Shown here: positions 32,494 to 41,825 of the stretch, piece after piece
How the letters are laid out: each line of letters starts with the position of its first letter
How positions within the stretch are numbered: position 1 is the first letter of the stretch
Assembly (NCBI RefSeq): GCF_000647975.1
Contig: NZ_JFKE01000009.1
Location: forward strand, 34,132 to 98,131
From: Actibacterium mucosum KCTC 23349
Lineage (GTDB): Bacteria > Pseudomonadota > Alphaproteobacteria > Rhodobacterales > Rhodobacteraceae
Length of the DNA stretch: 64,000 bases
Direction: 5' to 3'
The notes under the pieces: generated by a model
The model's input: the letters and a program-made list of their open reading frames with translations, nothing else
Told to the model about the DNA's origin: nothing
Database searches by the model: none
Position numbers and translations under genes: made by a program

Positions 32494-33552
32494 TCAGCCG
32501 TTGCGGGGCAGGGCGATGTCTCCGTCAAAGAAATGCAGGTGCTCGGCCGCGGTTTCGACCCCCACCAGATCCCCCCGCGCCACCTTGCGAATGCCGGGCA
32601 ATCGCACGCGCAGCTCGTCCACGCCCGGTGTCTCGCCATAGATATAGGTCTCGCCGCCCAGCTCCTCGGTCAGAGTTACGCGGATATCCATCAACCCCGC
32701 GCCGGCGGTTGTCAGGGTCAGGTGATCGGGGCGGATCCCGACCTCGGTCACCTTTGAAACATCTATGTTTTCAGGGGGTTGGAAGGTGGATGTGTCTGGC
32801 AGTTCCAGTCCCGTCCCCGAGGTTGTGACCGGCAGAAAGTTCATCATGGGCGAGCCGATAAACCCGGCAACGAACTTGTTGACGGGGTTCAGGTACAGAT
32901 CCATCGGTGTGCCGATCTGCTCCACCCTTCCGGCGCGCAGCACCACGATCCGGTCTGCCAGCGTCATCGCCTCAACCTGGTCATGGGTGACATAGATCAT
33001 CGTCCCCCCAATCTTGGCATGCAACCGCGCCAATTCCTTGCGCATCGAAACCCGCAGCTCGGCATCCAGATTGGAAAGCGGTTCGTCGAACAGGAAAATC
33101 TTGGGATCGCGAACAATGGCGCGGCCGATCGCAACACGCTGCCGCTGGCCGCCAGACAGCGCCTTGGGGCGGCGATCCAGCAGCATGTCGATCTGCAACA
33201 ACTTGGCTGCCTCGGCCACGCGCCGCTGAATTTCGTCCTTGGCTATCTTCATGTTTTCCAAGGCAAAAGACATGTTTTCGGCGACGGTCATATGCGGGTA
33301 CAGCGCATAGCTTTGGAACACCATTGCCAGGTCGCGGTCGCTGTCATGTGTGACGTCCTGGCCATCGATCAGAATGGTGCCATCGCTGACTTTCTCCAAC
33401 CCTGCGATCAAGCGCAACAGGGTGGATTTTCCGCAGCCCGAAGGGCCCACCAGCACCACGAACTCGCCATCCTTGGCGGTCACGTTTACGTCGCGAATGA
33501 CCTCGGTCGGACCAAAGGACTTGTTCAGTGCAATCAATTCCAGCTCGGCCAT
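32494..33552 (-). CDS. UgpC/MsmX-type sugar ABC importer ATPase
   Basis: 352 residues. Walker [10 protein letters not shown], signature [15 protein letters not shown], Walker [17 protein letters not shown] and a C-terminal TOBE/regulatory domain (about 235-350). The full-length MalK-like form is typical of carbohydrate importers. No other ATPase lies in the glucuronide locus, so it should power the permease pair at 36408-38158. One base separates it from uxaC upstream. Confidence 0.92.
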   Translation of the reverse strand: MAELELIALNKSFGPTEVIRDVNVTAKDGEFVVLVGPSGCGKSTLLRLIAGLEKVSDGTILIDGQDVTHDSDRDLAMVFQSYALYPHMTVAENMSFALENMKIAKDEIQRRVAEAAKLLQIDMLLDRRPKALSGGQRQRVAIGRAIVRDPKIFLFDEPLSNLDAELRVSMRKELARLHAKIGGTMIYVTHDQVEAMTLADRIVVLRAGRVEQIGTPMDLYLNPVNKFVAGFIGSPMMNFLPVTTSGTGLELPDTSTFQPPENIDVSKVTEVGIRPDHLTLTTAGAGLMDIRVTLTEELGGETYIYGETPGVDELRVRLPGIRKVARGDLVGVETAAEHLHFFDGDIALPRNG

Positions 33553-33553
33553 G

Positions 33554-34987
33554 TCAGCCCTCGTTCGTGTTGTTCAGGCGATAACTGTCCTGCACCAGTT
33601 CCACCGCCAGCGCACGGGCCACCGCATGGGCATCCTGCATGCCCATCTGGTGTTCGCCAACCTGCTGTGAAAGGAACGCCGCCACGGACCGGCGATAAAC
33701 ATCGTGTCGTGCAGGGATCGACAACAGCGCACGCGTGTCGTCCACAAAGCCCGCGAGGTTGTGGAAGCCAGCGGTTTCCACCACCTGGTCGAATTGCCGG
33801 GCCATGCCTGCGGGGCTGTCAAAGAACCACCAGGGCGCGCCAAGGCGCAGAGTGGGGAAGGCACCCGCAAGCGGCGCAAGCTCGCGCCCGTAGCCGGATT
33901 CGTCCAGTGTATACAGGATGATACGAAGATTGGGGTGAAAGCCCAGCTCATCCAGCATCGGTTTCAAGCCCGCCGCCCAGTTAAGCGGCCGCGGTATGTC
34001 ATAGCCCATATCCTGTCCGAACCGGCTCTGAATATCGGGGGCGTAATTGCGCCAAGACCCGGCGTGGATTTGCATGACCAGCCCGTCATCGGCGCTCATC
34101 CTTGCCATCTCGGTCAGCATCTGTGCGCGGAACTGCGCGGCCTGATCTTTGGTGGCCCGGCCCGATAGCGCCGCGTCCAGCAGGGTTTGGCAGTCGGCCA
34201 TGGGCAGAGTCAACGTGTGCGGCGTGTCAAACCCGTGATCCGTTGCAGTGGCCCCGGCCGCAATGAAGGCCGCGCGGCGCTGTCGCAGGGCCTCCAGATA
34301 GCTGGCCCAATCTGACAAGTTCTGCCCCGTTTGTTCGCCCAGCCGGGCAATGTCGCGTGCGAAGTCTGGATGTTCGGGATTGGTGACTGAATCCGGGCGG
34401 AAGGTGGGGATGACGCGGCATTGTCCGGCCAGCTCTTTGGCCAGCCGGTGGTGCCGTGACAGGTCGTCGACCGCAGAATCGGTCGTGGACAGCACGCGCA
34501 CTCCAAACCGCCCCAGCAGTGCACGGGGCGCAAACTCGGGCGTGGCGACGGTTTCGGTGACCTGGTCGAATATGGCATCGGCGGTCTCGGCGCTTAGCCG
34601 TTGTTCGACGGACAAAACAGAGGACAGCGCGTGGTCCAGCCAGGTGCGGCTGGGAGTGCCCAGATACAGGTGGTAATTCGCGGCAAGCGTGCGAAATGCC
34701 TCACGCGGGGCGGCAATCCCGGCCGAGCCTGCGCCGGATACGCCCAGATCCTCGTACCGGTGGCCCTGGCTTGCCAGCATGCGCAGCAAATAGTGATCCG
34801 GTGTCAGCAGCAAGTCCGCGGCATTGCCAAACCTGAAATCGGCATCGAACCATTCCACCGGCACATGGCCGTGTGGGCTGTAGATTGGCAGCGCCTCGAT
34901 CCCGTCCAGCAATTCGCGCGCAATGGCGCGCCGCGACGGCGTGTCTGGCAGCAATCGGTCAGGGTGCAATGTCAGCGGTTGTGTCAT
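33554..34987 (-). CDS. uxaC: Glucuronate isomerase
   Basis: 477 residues, normal for UxaC. It converts D-glucuronate to D-fructuronate (or galacturonate to tagaturonate). Landmarks: N-terminal PIYSPHGHV (metal His pair), [38 protein letters not shown] and [11 protein letters not shown]. The divergent promoter faces the importer operon, with a 32-bp inverted-repeat operator between. The next steps of the pathway (uxuB, uxuA, kdgK) are not in the window. Confidence 0.94.
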   Translation of the reverse strand: MTQPLTLHPDRLLPDTPSRRAIARELLDGIEALPIYSPHGHVPVEWFDADFRFGNAADLLLTPDHYLLRMLASQGHRYEDLGVSGAGSAGIAAPREAFRTLAANYHLYLGTPSRTWLDHALSSVLSVEQRLSAETADAIFDQVTETVATPEFAPRALLGRFGVRVLSTTDSAVDDLSRHHRLAKELAGQCRVIPTFRPDSVTNPEHPDFARDIARLGEQTGQNLSDWASYLEALRQRRAAFIAAGATATDHGFDTPHTLTLPMADCQTLLDAALSGRATKDQAAQFRAQMLTEMARMSADDGLVMQIHAGSWRNYAPDIQSRFGQDMGYDIPRPLNWAAGLKPMLDELGFHPNLRIILYTLDESGYGRELAPLAGAFPTLRLGAPWWFFDSPAGMARQFDQVVETAGFHNLAGFVDDTRALLSIPARHDVYRRSVAAFLSQQVGEHQMGMQDAHAVARALAVELVQDSYRLNNTNEG

Positions 34988-35011
34988 GCGGGCGCTCCTT
35001 GGAGATGTCTT

Positions 35012-35043
35012 ACTTGTAAATACTGTTTAACTAGTTTACAAGT
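35012..35043. promoter_or_regulatory. Inverted-repeat operator in the uxaC / importer divergent promoter
   Basis: ACTTGTAAA (35012-35020) and TTTACAAGT (35035-35043) form a perfect 9-bp inverted repeat with a 14-base centre containing GTTTAAC. The GT-N2-AC cores (for example TAGTTTACAA) resemble the TNGTNNACNA sites of FadR-subfamily uronate regulators such as UxuR. The likely binder is the GntR protein at the end of the importer operon. Confidence 0.6.
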
Positions 35044-35113
35044 TAATTCGAGCGCAGAACGACTCGGGTTCAAACCGGGGTGCGCGCTTGCAAAGCATCC
35101 AGGGAGGAAAGGG

Positions 35114-36385
35114 ATGAAACTCAAGGCATTGCTGGCCGGAACGACATTGGCCCTAGGCGGGTCGATGGCGATGGCCGAAGAATTGGTAATCTGGCACGAT
35201 CTTGGCGATAACGGCATCAATTGGTTTGCCGAAGCGGGTGAGGCATTCAAGAAGATGCACCCCGATGTGACCGTGAAATCGGTCTCGTTCCCCACCGATC
35301 AGTGGTACGGTAAATCGATCGCGGCGCTGAACACCAACACCGCGCCGGACCTGTTGTACAACAACTACGAGCGTGTGATCCGCGTGGTGGATCAGACCGG
35401 CAAGGTGATGGATCTTTCGGATGTCTTTGCCGGCATGGCCGACACGGGCTTTCTGTCCGAGGCGGACCTGAACGTGGCGCGGTACGATGGCAATATGATC
35501 ATCCTGCCGGTGCAGCGCGTTCAGATGGGTTTTGGCGCGCGGAAATCGTGGCTGGAGGCCGTGGGCGAGGACTTCCCCGAGACATGGGAAGACGTGCAGC
35601 GCGTGTCGGCCAAGTTCATCGCCGAAGACCCTGATGGCAACGGTAAGGACGACACCTATGGCCTGGCGCTGGAGGCTGCAAACCCGCGCGACCTGATCCA
35701 CATGCTGGACCTTTATACCTTTGGCGCGGGCTTGCGGCACACGCTGATCGACGGGGCCGGCGAGATCGTGATTGACGAGCCCAAGCACAAACAGGTGCTG
35801 GTCGAGTTCCTGAAAACCTTCACCGATTACGGCTATGTTTCGCCGGATACCGTGACCCACTCGTTCCCGGAAATGTATCAGGTGATCGAGGGCGGCCGCG
35901 CCGGGATGTTCCGCGTCGGTGACTGGAACGTCAAGAAATGGGACGGCGCGGATGTGCTGAACGGGGACTTCCTTGTTGGCGAATGGCCGCAGCATTTCGA
36001 CGATGTCGACAATGCGGTGGTGATCGGCGGCATGCGCGGCGTGGCCGTGCCGGACAACGCGCCCAACAAGGACATGGCGATCGAGTTTGCCAAGTTCCTG
36101 CTGAGCGTCGAGGCACAGCAGGCGTCGCTGAACAATGTCGGCGCCGCGGTGCGGGGGGACTTTGCGTTGGACGGTCTGTCCGAGCGTCGGTTGGTTTTTG
36201 CGCAGCCTGCGCATAACCTGAACGCCTATGACTTCCCGGAATCGGTGCATGCCTTCTATCCCGAGCTTGAGGCCGATTTCCACCGCGAGCTGCTGGAGGT
36301 TCTGGTGGATCCGCAGGATGACTGGGGCGCCTATGTGGACGCGCTGGCCGAGCGGATGCGCGCCAAACGCGACTCGCTGAAATAA
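35114..36385 (+). CDS. Sugar-type ABC substrate-binding protein (glucuronide importer)
   Basis: 423 residues from ATG 35114, preceded by AGGGAGGAAAGGG, a very strong ribosome-binding site. Signal peptide ends GGSMAMAEE. Type I carbohydrate-binding protein (family 1 solute-binding) pattern with VIWHDLGDNG, APDLLYNNYERV and the DGNGKDDTYGLALE linker. The downstream beta-glucuronidase suggests that glucuronides or short glucuronate-containing oligosaccharides are bound. It is the first gene of the importer operon. Confidence 0.9.
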   Translation: MKLKALLAGTTLALGGSMAMAEELVIWHDLGDNGINWFAEAGEAFKKMHPDVTVKSVSFPTDQWYGKSIAALNTNTAPDLLYNNYERVIRVVDQTGKVMDLSDVFAGMADTGFLSEADLNVARYDGNMIILPVQRVQMGFGARKSWLEAVGEDFPETWEDVQRVSAKFIAEDPDGNGKDDTYGLALEAANPRDLIHMLDLYTFGAGLRHTLIDGAGEIVIDEPKHKQVLVEFLKTFTDYGYVSPDTVTHSFPEMYQVIEGGRAGMFRVGDWNVKKWDGADVLNGDFLVGEWPQHFDDVDNAVVIGGMRGVAVPDNAPNKDMAIEFAKFLLSVEAQQASLNNVGAAVRGDFALDGLSERRLVFAQPAHNLNAYDFPESVHAFYPELEADFHRELLEVLVDPQDDWGAYVDALAERMRAKRDSLK

Positions 36386-36407
36386 AAGGACCGGACGGGG
36401 TACATTC

Positions 36408-37328
36408 ATGACGACGCGTGCAAATGCCCCGTCCGTTTCCGTTCTCGCCCGGCGCTGGCTGGGCGAAAACGCCACGTTTTACCTGTTTGCGGCGCCATTT
36501 GCCGCGCTGACCATCGTGATGGGCCTGTGGCCCATCGCGCTGTCGATCCAGACCTCGTTCACCGAAAGCTATACCGCGCTCAGCCCCCAGCCGACCTATG
36601 TGGGCTTTGCCAATTACATCGAGGTATTCGGTGACCCGGTTTTCACCAAATCCGCCTGGCTGACGCTGCGCTATACAGTGCTGGCGGTGGTGCTGAACCT
36701 TGTGATCGCGCTGTTTTACGCGATGTTCCTCAGCTCGGTCCTGTTGTCGCGCGGGGCGTGGATATTCAAGCTGTGCTGCTTTCTGCCGGTCGTGACGCCC
36801 GATGTGGCGGGCTATATCGTGTGGAAATGGATGTATTCGGGCGATTTCGGCGCGGTTAACGCGGCGCTGACGGCGCTGGGCCTGCCGGAGTTTGGTGGCG
36901 TGTCACAGGTTTCCACCGTGACGCTGGCCATCCTGATCGCCGAGATGTGGTATCATGTCGGCTTTTATGTCGTGATCTTTCTGGCCAATTTCGCCATGCT
37001 GGACCGCACGCTGGACGAGGCCGCGCATCTGGACAAGGCCGGGTTCTGGCGCAAGTTCACCCGCGTGACCCTGCCGCAGCTGCGCCCGGCGATCACCATC
37101 AACTCTATCTATGCGCTGATCCAGTTCCTTAAGACCTTCACGGTGGTTGTGGTGATCACCAAGGGCGGGCCGGGCACAGCGACCAATTTTGTCTCGTACT
37201 ACGCTTATCGCCAGTTCGATCAGGCGCAATACGGCACCGCGACGGCCATGGCGACGATCCTGTTCTCGGTCATCATGGTGCTGGCCTTCGCGCTGTACTG
37301 GTACAACCAGCGGAGGGATTGGCGATGA
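36408..37328 (+). CDS. Sugar ABC permease (MalF/UgpA type)
   Basis: 306 residues with six membrane segments after an N-terminal cytoplasmic stretch. Coupling loop DEAAHLDKAGFWRKFTRVTLPQ, cut here to the EAAHLDKAG core, is the EAA motif. It pairs with the following permease, overlapping by ATGA. Confidence 0.92.
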   Translation: MTTRANAPSVSVLARRWLGENATFYLFAAPFAALTIVMGLWPIALSIQTSFTESYTALSPQPTYVGFANYIEVFGDPVFTKSAWLTLRYTVLAVVLNLVIALFYAMFLSSVLLSRGAWIFKLCCFLPVVTPDVAGYIVWKWMYSGDFGAVNAALTALGLPEFGGVSQVSTVTLAILIAEMWYHVGFYVVIFLANFAMLDRTLDEAAHLDKAGFWRKFTRVTLPQLRPAITINSIYALIQFLKTFTVVVVITKGGPGTATNFVSYYAYRQFDQAQYGTATAMATILFSVIMVLAFALYWYNQRRDWR

Positions 37329-38158
37329 GCCGCGACACCGCCCTGCGCATTGCGGCCTATGGCCTGGCCATCGCCGTGTCGGCGTTTTTTGTGTTCCCGT
37401 ATCTGTGGATGATCTCGGCCTCGTTCAAATCGACCGAAGCGATTTTGACCGAACCCCTGCAGCTGATCCCCGACAGCCTGTCGTTCAAAGCCTATCGCGA
37501 TATCGCGGTGATGTCGGGGGTGGGGCTGGGCACCTATGTGTGGAACTCGCTGTGGATCACGCTGGCCTCGACCGTCATCACGTTGCTGAGCACGGGGTTC
37601 GGGGCCTATGCGCTTTACCGCGCGCCGAAATTGCCGGGCTTTGGCCTGCTGCGCGTGGGGTTCCTGCTGGTGATCATGTACCCCTATATGCTGCTGGTGA
37701 TGCCGGTCTATCTGGTGATGTTCAAGCTGGGCCTTTTGGGCACGGTCACGGGGATTATCCTGTTTCTCAGCGTGGGCCCGATCCAGTTTTTCCTGTTTGA
37801 ACAGTTTTTCCGGTCGATCCCGCGCGAGGTGATCGAGGCCGCGCGTATGGATCGCGCCAGCGAGACGCGCATCCTGTTCCGCGTCGTGGCCCCGATGGCG
37901 CGGCCCGTGGTGGTGACTGTGACGCTGATCACCATCCTTTTGAACTGGGCGCAGTGGTTCCCGATCCTGGTGATCTCGCGCTCTACCGATACCTATACGT
38001 TGCCGGTGGCGTTGTTGTCGCTGAACTCGGAACTGGGCGTGAACTTTCAGGGGATCATGGCCTTGGCCACGCTGACGACCCTGCCGGTGATCCTCGTTTA
38101 TCTGGCAACACAGAAATACGTGATCGAGGGGATGATCTCAGGGGCGGTCAAGGGATGA
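37325..38158 (+). CDS. Sugar ABC permease (MalG/UgpE type)
   Basis: 277 residues from ATG 37325 (overlapping the previous stop). Six membrane segments; EAA loop IEAARMDRASETRILFRVV. Second half of the heterodimeric sugar permease. The stop overlaps the next gene by ATGA, so the unknown barrel protein is coupled to transport. Confidence 0.92.
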   Translation: MSRDTALRIAAYGLAIAVSAFFVFPYLWMISASFKSTEAILTEPLQLIPDSLSFKAYRDIAVMSGVGLGTYVWNSLWITLASTVITLLSTGFGAYALYRAPKLPGFGLLRVGFLLVIMYPYMLLVMPVYLVMFKLGLLGTVTGIILFLSVGPIQFFLFEQFFRSIPREVIEAARMDRASETRILFRVVAPMARPVVVTVTLITILLNWAQWFPILVISRSTDTYTLPVALLSLNSELGVNFQGIMALATLTTLPVILVYLATQKYVIEGMISGAVKG

Positions 38159-39222
38159 GCGACCTGATAGACCGTATTCAGGCCGCCCGCACCCGCAGTA
38201 TCGAGTGGATCGCGACCAGCCGCGCCCGGCTTGGCGGGGCGCCGGTGTTTCGTGAAAGCGCGGCCTGTGATCTGGAGGCCTGGCCCGGCATGGCGCTGCC
38301 GGGTACCTATAATATCGCGATGCTGGCCCGGCTGATCGGTGCGCCTTTGCCCGATGCGCCCGCCATGGCCAACTGGATCGCGGCCCAGCGGCAGCCCGAC
38401 GGCACCTGGTGGCTGCACGGCATGGCCCCCGAAGATACGTTCAAGAAGGACGACCCGGTCGAGACACGGTTTTACCTGCAAGGTCATATCACCAATTACA
38501 CGTTGGGCGGCCTGCAGGCGCTGGGCCGCGCGGTGACACCTCCTGACACCGCGCGACCCTATGCGGATGTGGCGGTGCTGCAAAACTGGATGGCGGGCCG
38601 CGATTGGGACGATCCCTGGCAAGAGGGCAACAACATCGTCAATCTGGGCAGTTTCCTGCGGCTGGCTGGCGCCGACGCGGCGCTGAACTGGCTGCTGGAC
38701 TGGCACGTTGACCATGTGAACCCCGACACAGGCTTTTGGGGCAATGGGCAGGATACCGATCTGGGCCGCCTGCACGCGATGGCGGGCGCCTGCCACAATT
38801 ACCACCTGTTCTTTGCCGCGGACCGCCCGGTGCCGCATCTGGACAAGGCTGTGGACTATTGCCTGAGCCAGCCGCCGCATGTCGTCTCGGCCTGTATCGA
38901 CGCCGATCTGGTCGACATCCTGGCCAATGCGCATGTCCTGATCAACCACCGGCGCGACGAGATCGCGGGGTGGCTGACCACACTGGCCCACGCGTTGCTG
39001 GATTTCCAGAACGCCGATGGCGGGTTTGCCGACGAAACAACGGGCACACGCCGCTTTGACGGCTGGGTCAACGGCTATACCGAACCACAGGGGATATCCT
39101 GCGGCTTCGCCACCTTCTTTCGATGGATCGCGCTGGCCATGATCGCCCGCGTTCTGAACCCCGCCGACCACAGCTGGAATTTCCGGCCGATGGTGGGCCT
39201 TGGCTATTTCAGGCACGGGTAG
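38155..39222 (+). CDS. Unassigned protein with alpha/alpha-barrel-like repeats in glucuronide operon
   Basis: 355 residues, no signal peptide, so cytoplasmic. Repeats such as QRQPDGTWWL (near residue 78) and FQNADGGFAD (near 283) recall the Q-x-x-D/N-G-x-W/F turns of alpha/alpha-toroid enzymes (terpene cyclases, prenyltransferases and some glycoside lyases). Several Trp, His and Asp pairs are conserved-looking (TDLGRLHAMAGACHNYHLFF). ATGA overlap with the permease and a 4-base gap to the GH2 gene imply a role in handling the imported glucuronide, for example as a hydrolase or lyase. I do not recognise the family. Confidence 0.8.
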   Translation: MSDLIDRIQAARTRSIEWIATSRARLGGAPVFRESAACDLEAWPGMALPGTYNIAMLARLIGAPLPDAPAMANWIAAQRQPDGTWWLHGMAPEDTFKKDDPVETRFYLQGHITNYTLGGLQALGRAVTPPDTARPYADVAVLQNWMAGRDWDDPWQEGNNIVNLGSFLRLAGADAALNWLLDWHVDHVNPDTGFWGNGQDTDLGRLHAMAGACHNYHLFFAADRPVPHLDKAVDYCLSQPPHVVSACIDADLVDILANAHVLINHRRDEIAGWLTTLAHALLDFQNADGGFADETTGTRRFDGWVNGYTEPQGISCGFATFFRWIALAMIARVLNPADHSWNFRPMVGLGYFRHG

Positions 39223-39226
39223 CGGT

Positions 39227-40996
39227 ATGGAGAAAAGCGATCTGGCCGGCAACGCGGTGACATTTCTGCATGACGAGGATTACCTGAACGCGTTTCAGAC
39301 CCCGCATATCACCGCAGACACATGGCTGAACGTCACCAACCGGCAGGGGTACGCGCTGAACGGTGATTGGGGCTTTGCCATTGATCCCTTTGACACCGGG
39401 TTCCGTCAGCGCTGGTTCGAATACGGTGCCGACACGGTGCCGCGCGCCCATGACTGGAACCCCTATCAGGCCGAAACCTGCACGCTGCCCGGCGTGTGGA
39501 ACCTGTTTGCGCCTGAGCTGTTTCACTTCGAGGGCGGGGTGTGGTTTGCCCGGCAGATCGACGATATCCGCACCGCGCCCGACAACCGGCTGATCCTGCA
39601 TATCGGTGCCGCGAATTACTGCGCGCGGGTCTTTGTGGGCGGGCGGTTTATTGGCCGGCATCTGGGCGGATCAACGCCGTTCAGCGTGGATATTTCGGAC
39701 CACGTGCAGGGGCGCACGATGGTCTTGATACACGTCGAAAACCACCGCCAGCCCGACCGTCTGCCCAGCCATCATTTCGACTGGCTTCATTACGGCGGGC
39801 TGCATCGCGACATCGCGCTGTATGACCTGCCGGCCGAACACATCCGCGACGTCTTTGCCCGGCTGGACGGGGACGATGTGGTGGTGGATGTGGACACCAC
39901 CGCCGGCCTATCCTTCGCGCAGGTGGATATCCCGGCGCTGAACCTGTCGGCCGAGGTGCCACTGACGGGCGGGCAGGGGCAGCTGCGCGTGGCCGCGAAA
40001 CCGCGCCTTTGGTCGCCGGACGATCCGTTTTTGCATGACGTGACCGTCACGGCGGGCACTGACACACTGCATGACCGCATTGGCTTTCGCCATATCGAAA
40101 CCTCGGGCAACCGGGTGCTGATCAATGGCCAGCCGACCTTTCTAAAAGGGGTCTGCGTGCACGAGGATGACGCGGAAACCGGCCGCGTCACCTCGCCCGA
40201 GGATATCCGCCGCCGGTTCCGCCATGCGCGCGAACTGGGGGCCAATTTCCTGCGGCTGGCGCATTACCCGCATCACACGGATGTGGCGCGGATCGCCGAT
40301 GAGGAAGGCCTGATGCTGTGGGCCGAGATCCCGGCCTATTGGTCGATCCGCTTTGACGATCCCGGCACCCGCGCCGATGCGCAGAACCAGCTGGCCGAGC
40401 TGGTCCGCCGCGACCGCAACCGCGCCAGCGTGATCTTGTGGGGCCTTGCGAACGAGACCGCCGACACCCCGCCGCGCAACGCGTTCCTGGCCGATCTGGC
40501 GGCCCTGGCGCGGCGGCTGGACCCCTCGCGCCCTCTGGCGGCGGCGTGCCTGTTTAACCAGGACACGCTGACCATGCAGGACCGGCTGGCGCAGGTGATC
40601 GACGTGGTGGGCATCAACCAATACTTCGGCTGGTACGACGACAATATCAACGATCTGCGCCGCATTCTGGACCAGTACGATCTGAACAAACCGCTGGTGA
40701 TCTCGGAGACCGGGTGCGATGTGCTGGCTGGGGATCAGGGCCCGGCGGATGCGGCCAATTCCGAGGCCTTCGGGGTGCGTTATTACCAAAACCAGATCGC
40801 TACAGTGGAAGGCCACGATGCTGTCGCAGGCTTTGTGCCGTGGCTTCTTTATGACTTCCGCTCGGCCCGCAGGCAGAATGGCGCGCAACGGGGGTGGAAC
40901 CGCAAAGGTTTGATTGCCGACGACAAAACGACCTATAAGCAGGTCTTTCACACGCTGCGCGACTTCTACGCGCGGCTGAACGAAACGGAGGGGTAG
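39227..40996 (+). CDS. GH2 beta-glucuronidase-like glycoside hydrolase
   Basis: 589 residues from ATG 39227 after AGGCACGGGTAGCGGT. Domain order is jelly-roll (about 30-190), immunoglobulin-like (195-280) and TIM barrel (285-589). Acid/base Glu in ILWGLANETAD and nucleophile Glu in LVISETGCD follow the GH2 pattern; NYCARVFVGGRFIGRHLGG and LRLAHYPHH are typical of UidA. Lack of a signal peptide means it acts on imported substrate. Together with uxaC it gives free glucuronate and then fructuronate. Confidence 0.9.
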   Translation: MEKSDLAGNAVTFLHDEDYLNAFQTPHITADTWLNVTNRQGYALNGDWGFAIDPFDTGFRQRWFEYGADTVPRAHDWNPYQAETCTLPGVWNLFAPELFHFEGGVWFARQIDDIRTAPDNRLILHIGAANYCARVFVGGRFIGRHLGGSTPFSVDISDHVQGRTMVLIHVENHRQPDRLPSHHFDWLHYGGLHRDIALYDLPAEHIRDVFARLDGDDVVVDVDTTAGLSFAQVDIPALNLSAEVPLTGGQGQLRVAAKPRLWSPDDPFLHDVTVTAGTDTLHDRIGFRHIETSGNRVLINGQPTFLKGVCVHEDDAETGRVTSPEDIRRRFRHARELGANFLRLAHYPHHTDVARIADEEGLMLWAEIPAYWSIRFDDPGTRADAQNQLAELVRRDRNRASVILWGLANETADTPPRNAFLADLAALARRLDPSRPLAAACLFNQDTLTMQDRLAQVIDVVGINQYFGWYDDNINDLRRILDQYDLNKPLVISETGCDVLAGDQGPADAANSEAFGVRYYQNQIATVEGHDAVAGFVPWLLYDFRSARRQNGAQRGWNRKGLIADDKTTYKQVFHTLRDFYARLNETEG

Positions 40997-41000
40997 GGCA

Positions 41001-41768
41001 CTGGTTTCAGGACGCACCAAGCAGTTGTTCAACGCGGCGCTGGCCGAAGGTTTCGATCTGGCCAGTTTGCCCCGTGCCGCATCCGTGGGCGAGGCGCTGG
41101 CCGATCACCTGTGCGCCCATATCGTTCACCTGCGGCTGCGCCCCAACGATGCCGTATCCGAGACCGCCGTGGCCGAAGCTTATGGTGTCAGCCGCGCCCA
41201 TGTCCGCGAGGCGATCCGCCTGCTTGAAACGCAGCACCTGATCAACCGCGTGCCGCAATCAGGCAACTATGTCACGCCAATCTCGGCCCGGCTGGTGCGC
41301 GAGGGGGCCTTTGTACGCCAATCGGTCGAAGAGGCCAACATTCGCGACCTCGCGGCGTCGATCACGGACGCGCAGATGTCGCTTTTTGCCGACCTGATCG
41401 AACATCAGACCCGCGCCTGCACCGAAGACGACCCCGCCCGGTTTCACGATCTGGACGAGGGGTTCCATCAGGCGCTGTTCGAGGCCACTTCGCGCGGGGC
41501 GGTCTGGCAATTCCTGCAACCCAGCAAGCTGCATGTCGACCGCGCGCGAATTGCGACGCTGGACCGGTCCTCCAGCATGCGGCGCGCGGTGGGCGAACAC
41601 GCGCAAATTCTGGCCGCGCTCAAGGCAGGCGATGTCAGCGGCGCGGCGGTGGCCATGCAAACGCATCTGCGTCGCATCGACGTGCTTTTGGCCGAGCTGG
41701 ACCGGCTGAAACCGGAATATGTCGAACTTGAGGGCACCCCCGGCACGGAACAGGTCGCACCTGCTTGA
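41001..41768 (+). CDS. GntR-family (FadR subfamily) regulator of the glucuronide locus
   Basis: Winged-helix DNA-binding domain with ETAVAEAYGVSRAHVREAI followed by an FCD ligand domain (about 110-245). The start is uncertain: no ATG exists. The frame reads back from TTG at 41025 through CTG at 41001, which sits about 9 bases after GGAGG; I list the longer form (255 residues), and 41025 gives 247. It is the last gene of the importer operon and probably binds the inverted repeat at 35012-35043, with glucuronate or fructuronate as inducer. Confidence 0.85.
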   Translation: MVSGRTKQLFNAALAEGFDLASLPRAASVGEALADHLCAHIVHLRLRPNDAVSETAVAEAYGVSRAHVREAIRLLETQHLINRVPQSGNYVTPISARLVREGAFVRQSVEEANIRDLAASITDAQMSLFADLIEHQTRACTEDDPARFHDLDEGFHQALFEATSRGAVWQFLQPSKLHVDRARIATLDRSSSMRRAVGEHAQILAALKAGDVSGAAVAMQTHLRRIDVLLAELDRLKPEYVELEGTPGTEQVAPA

Positions 41769-41825
41769 CCTGACCGGGCAAATCGGCACCCTGATTGCAA
41801 AAGCAGAACGCAGGCGAGCCAGAAC

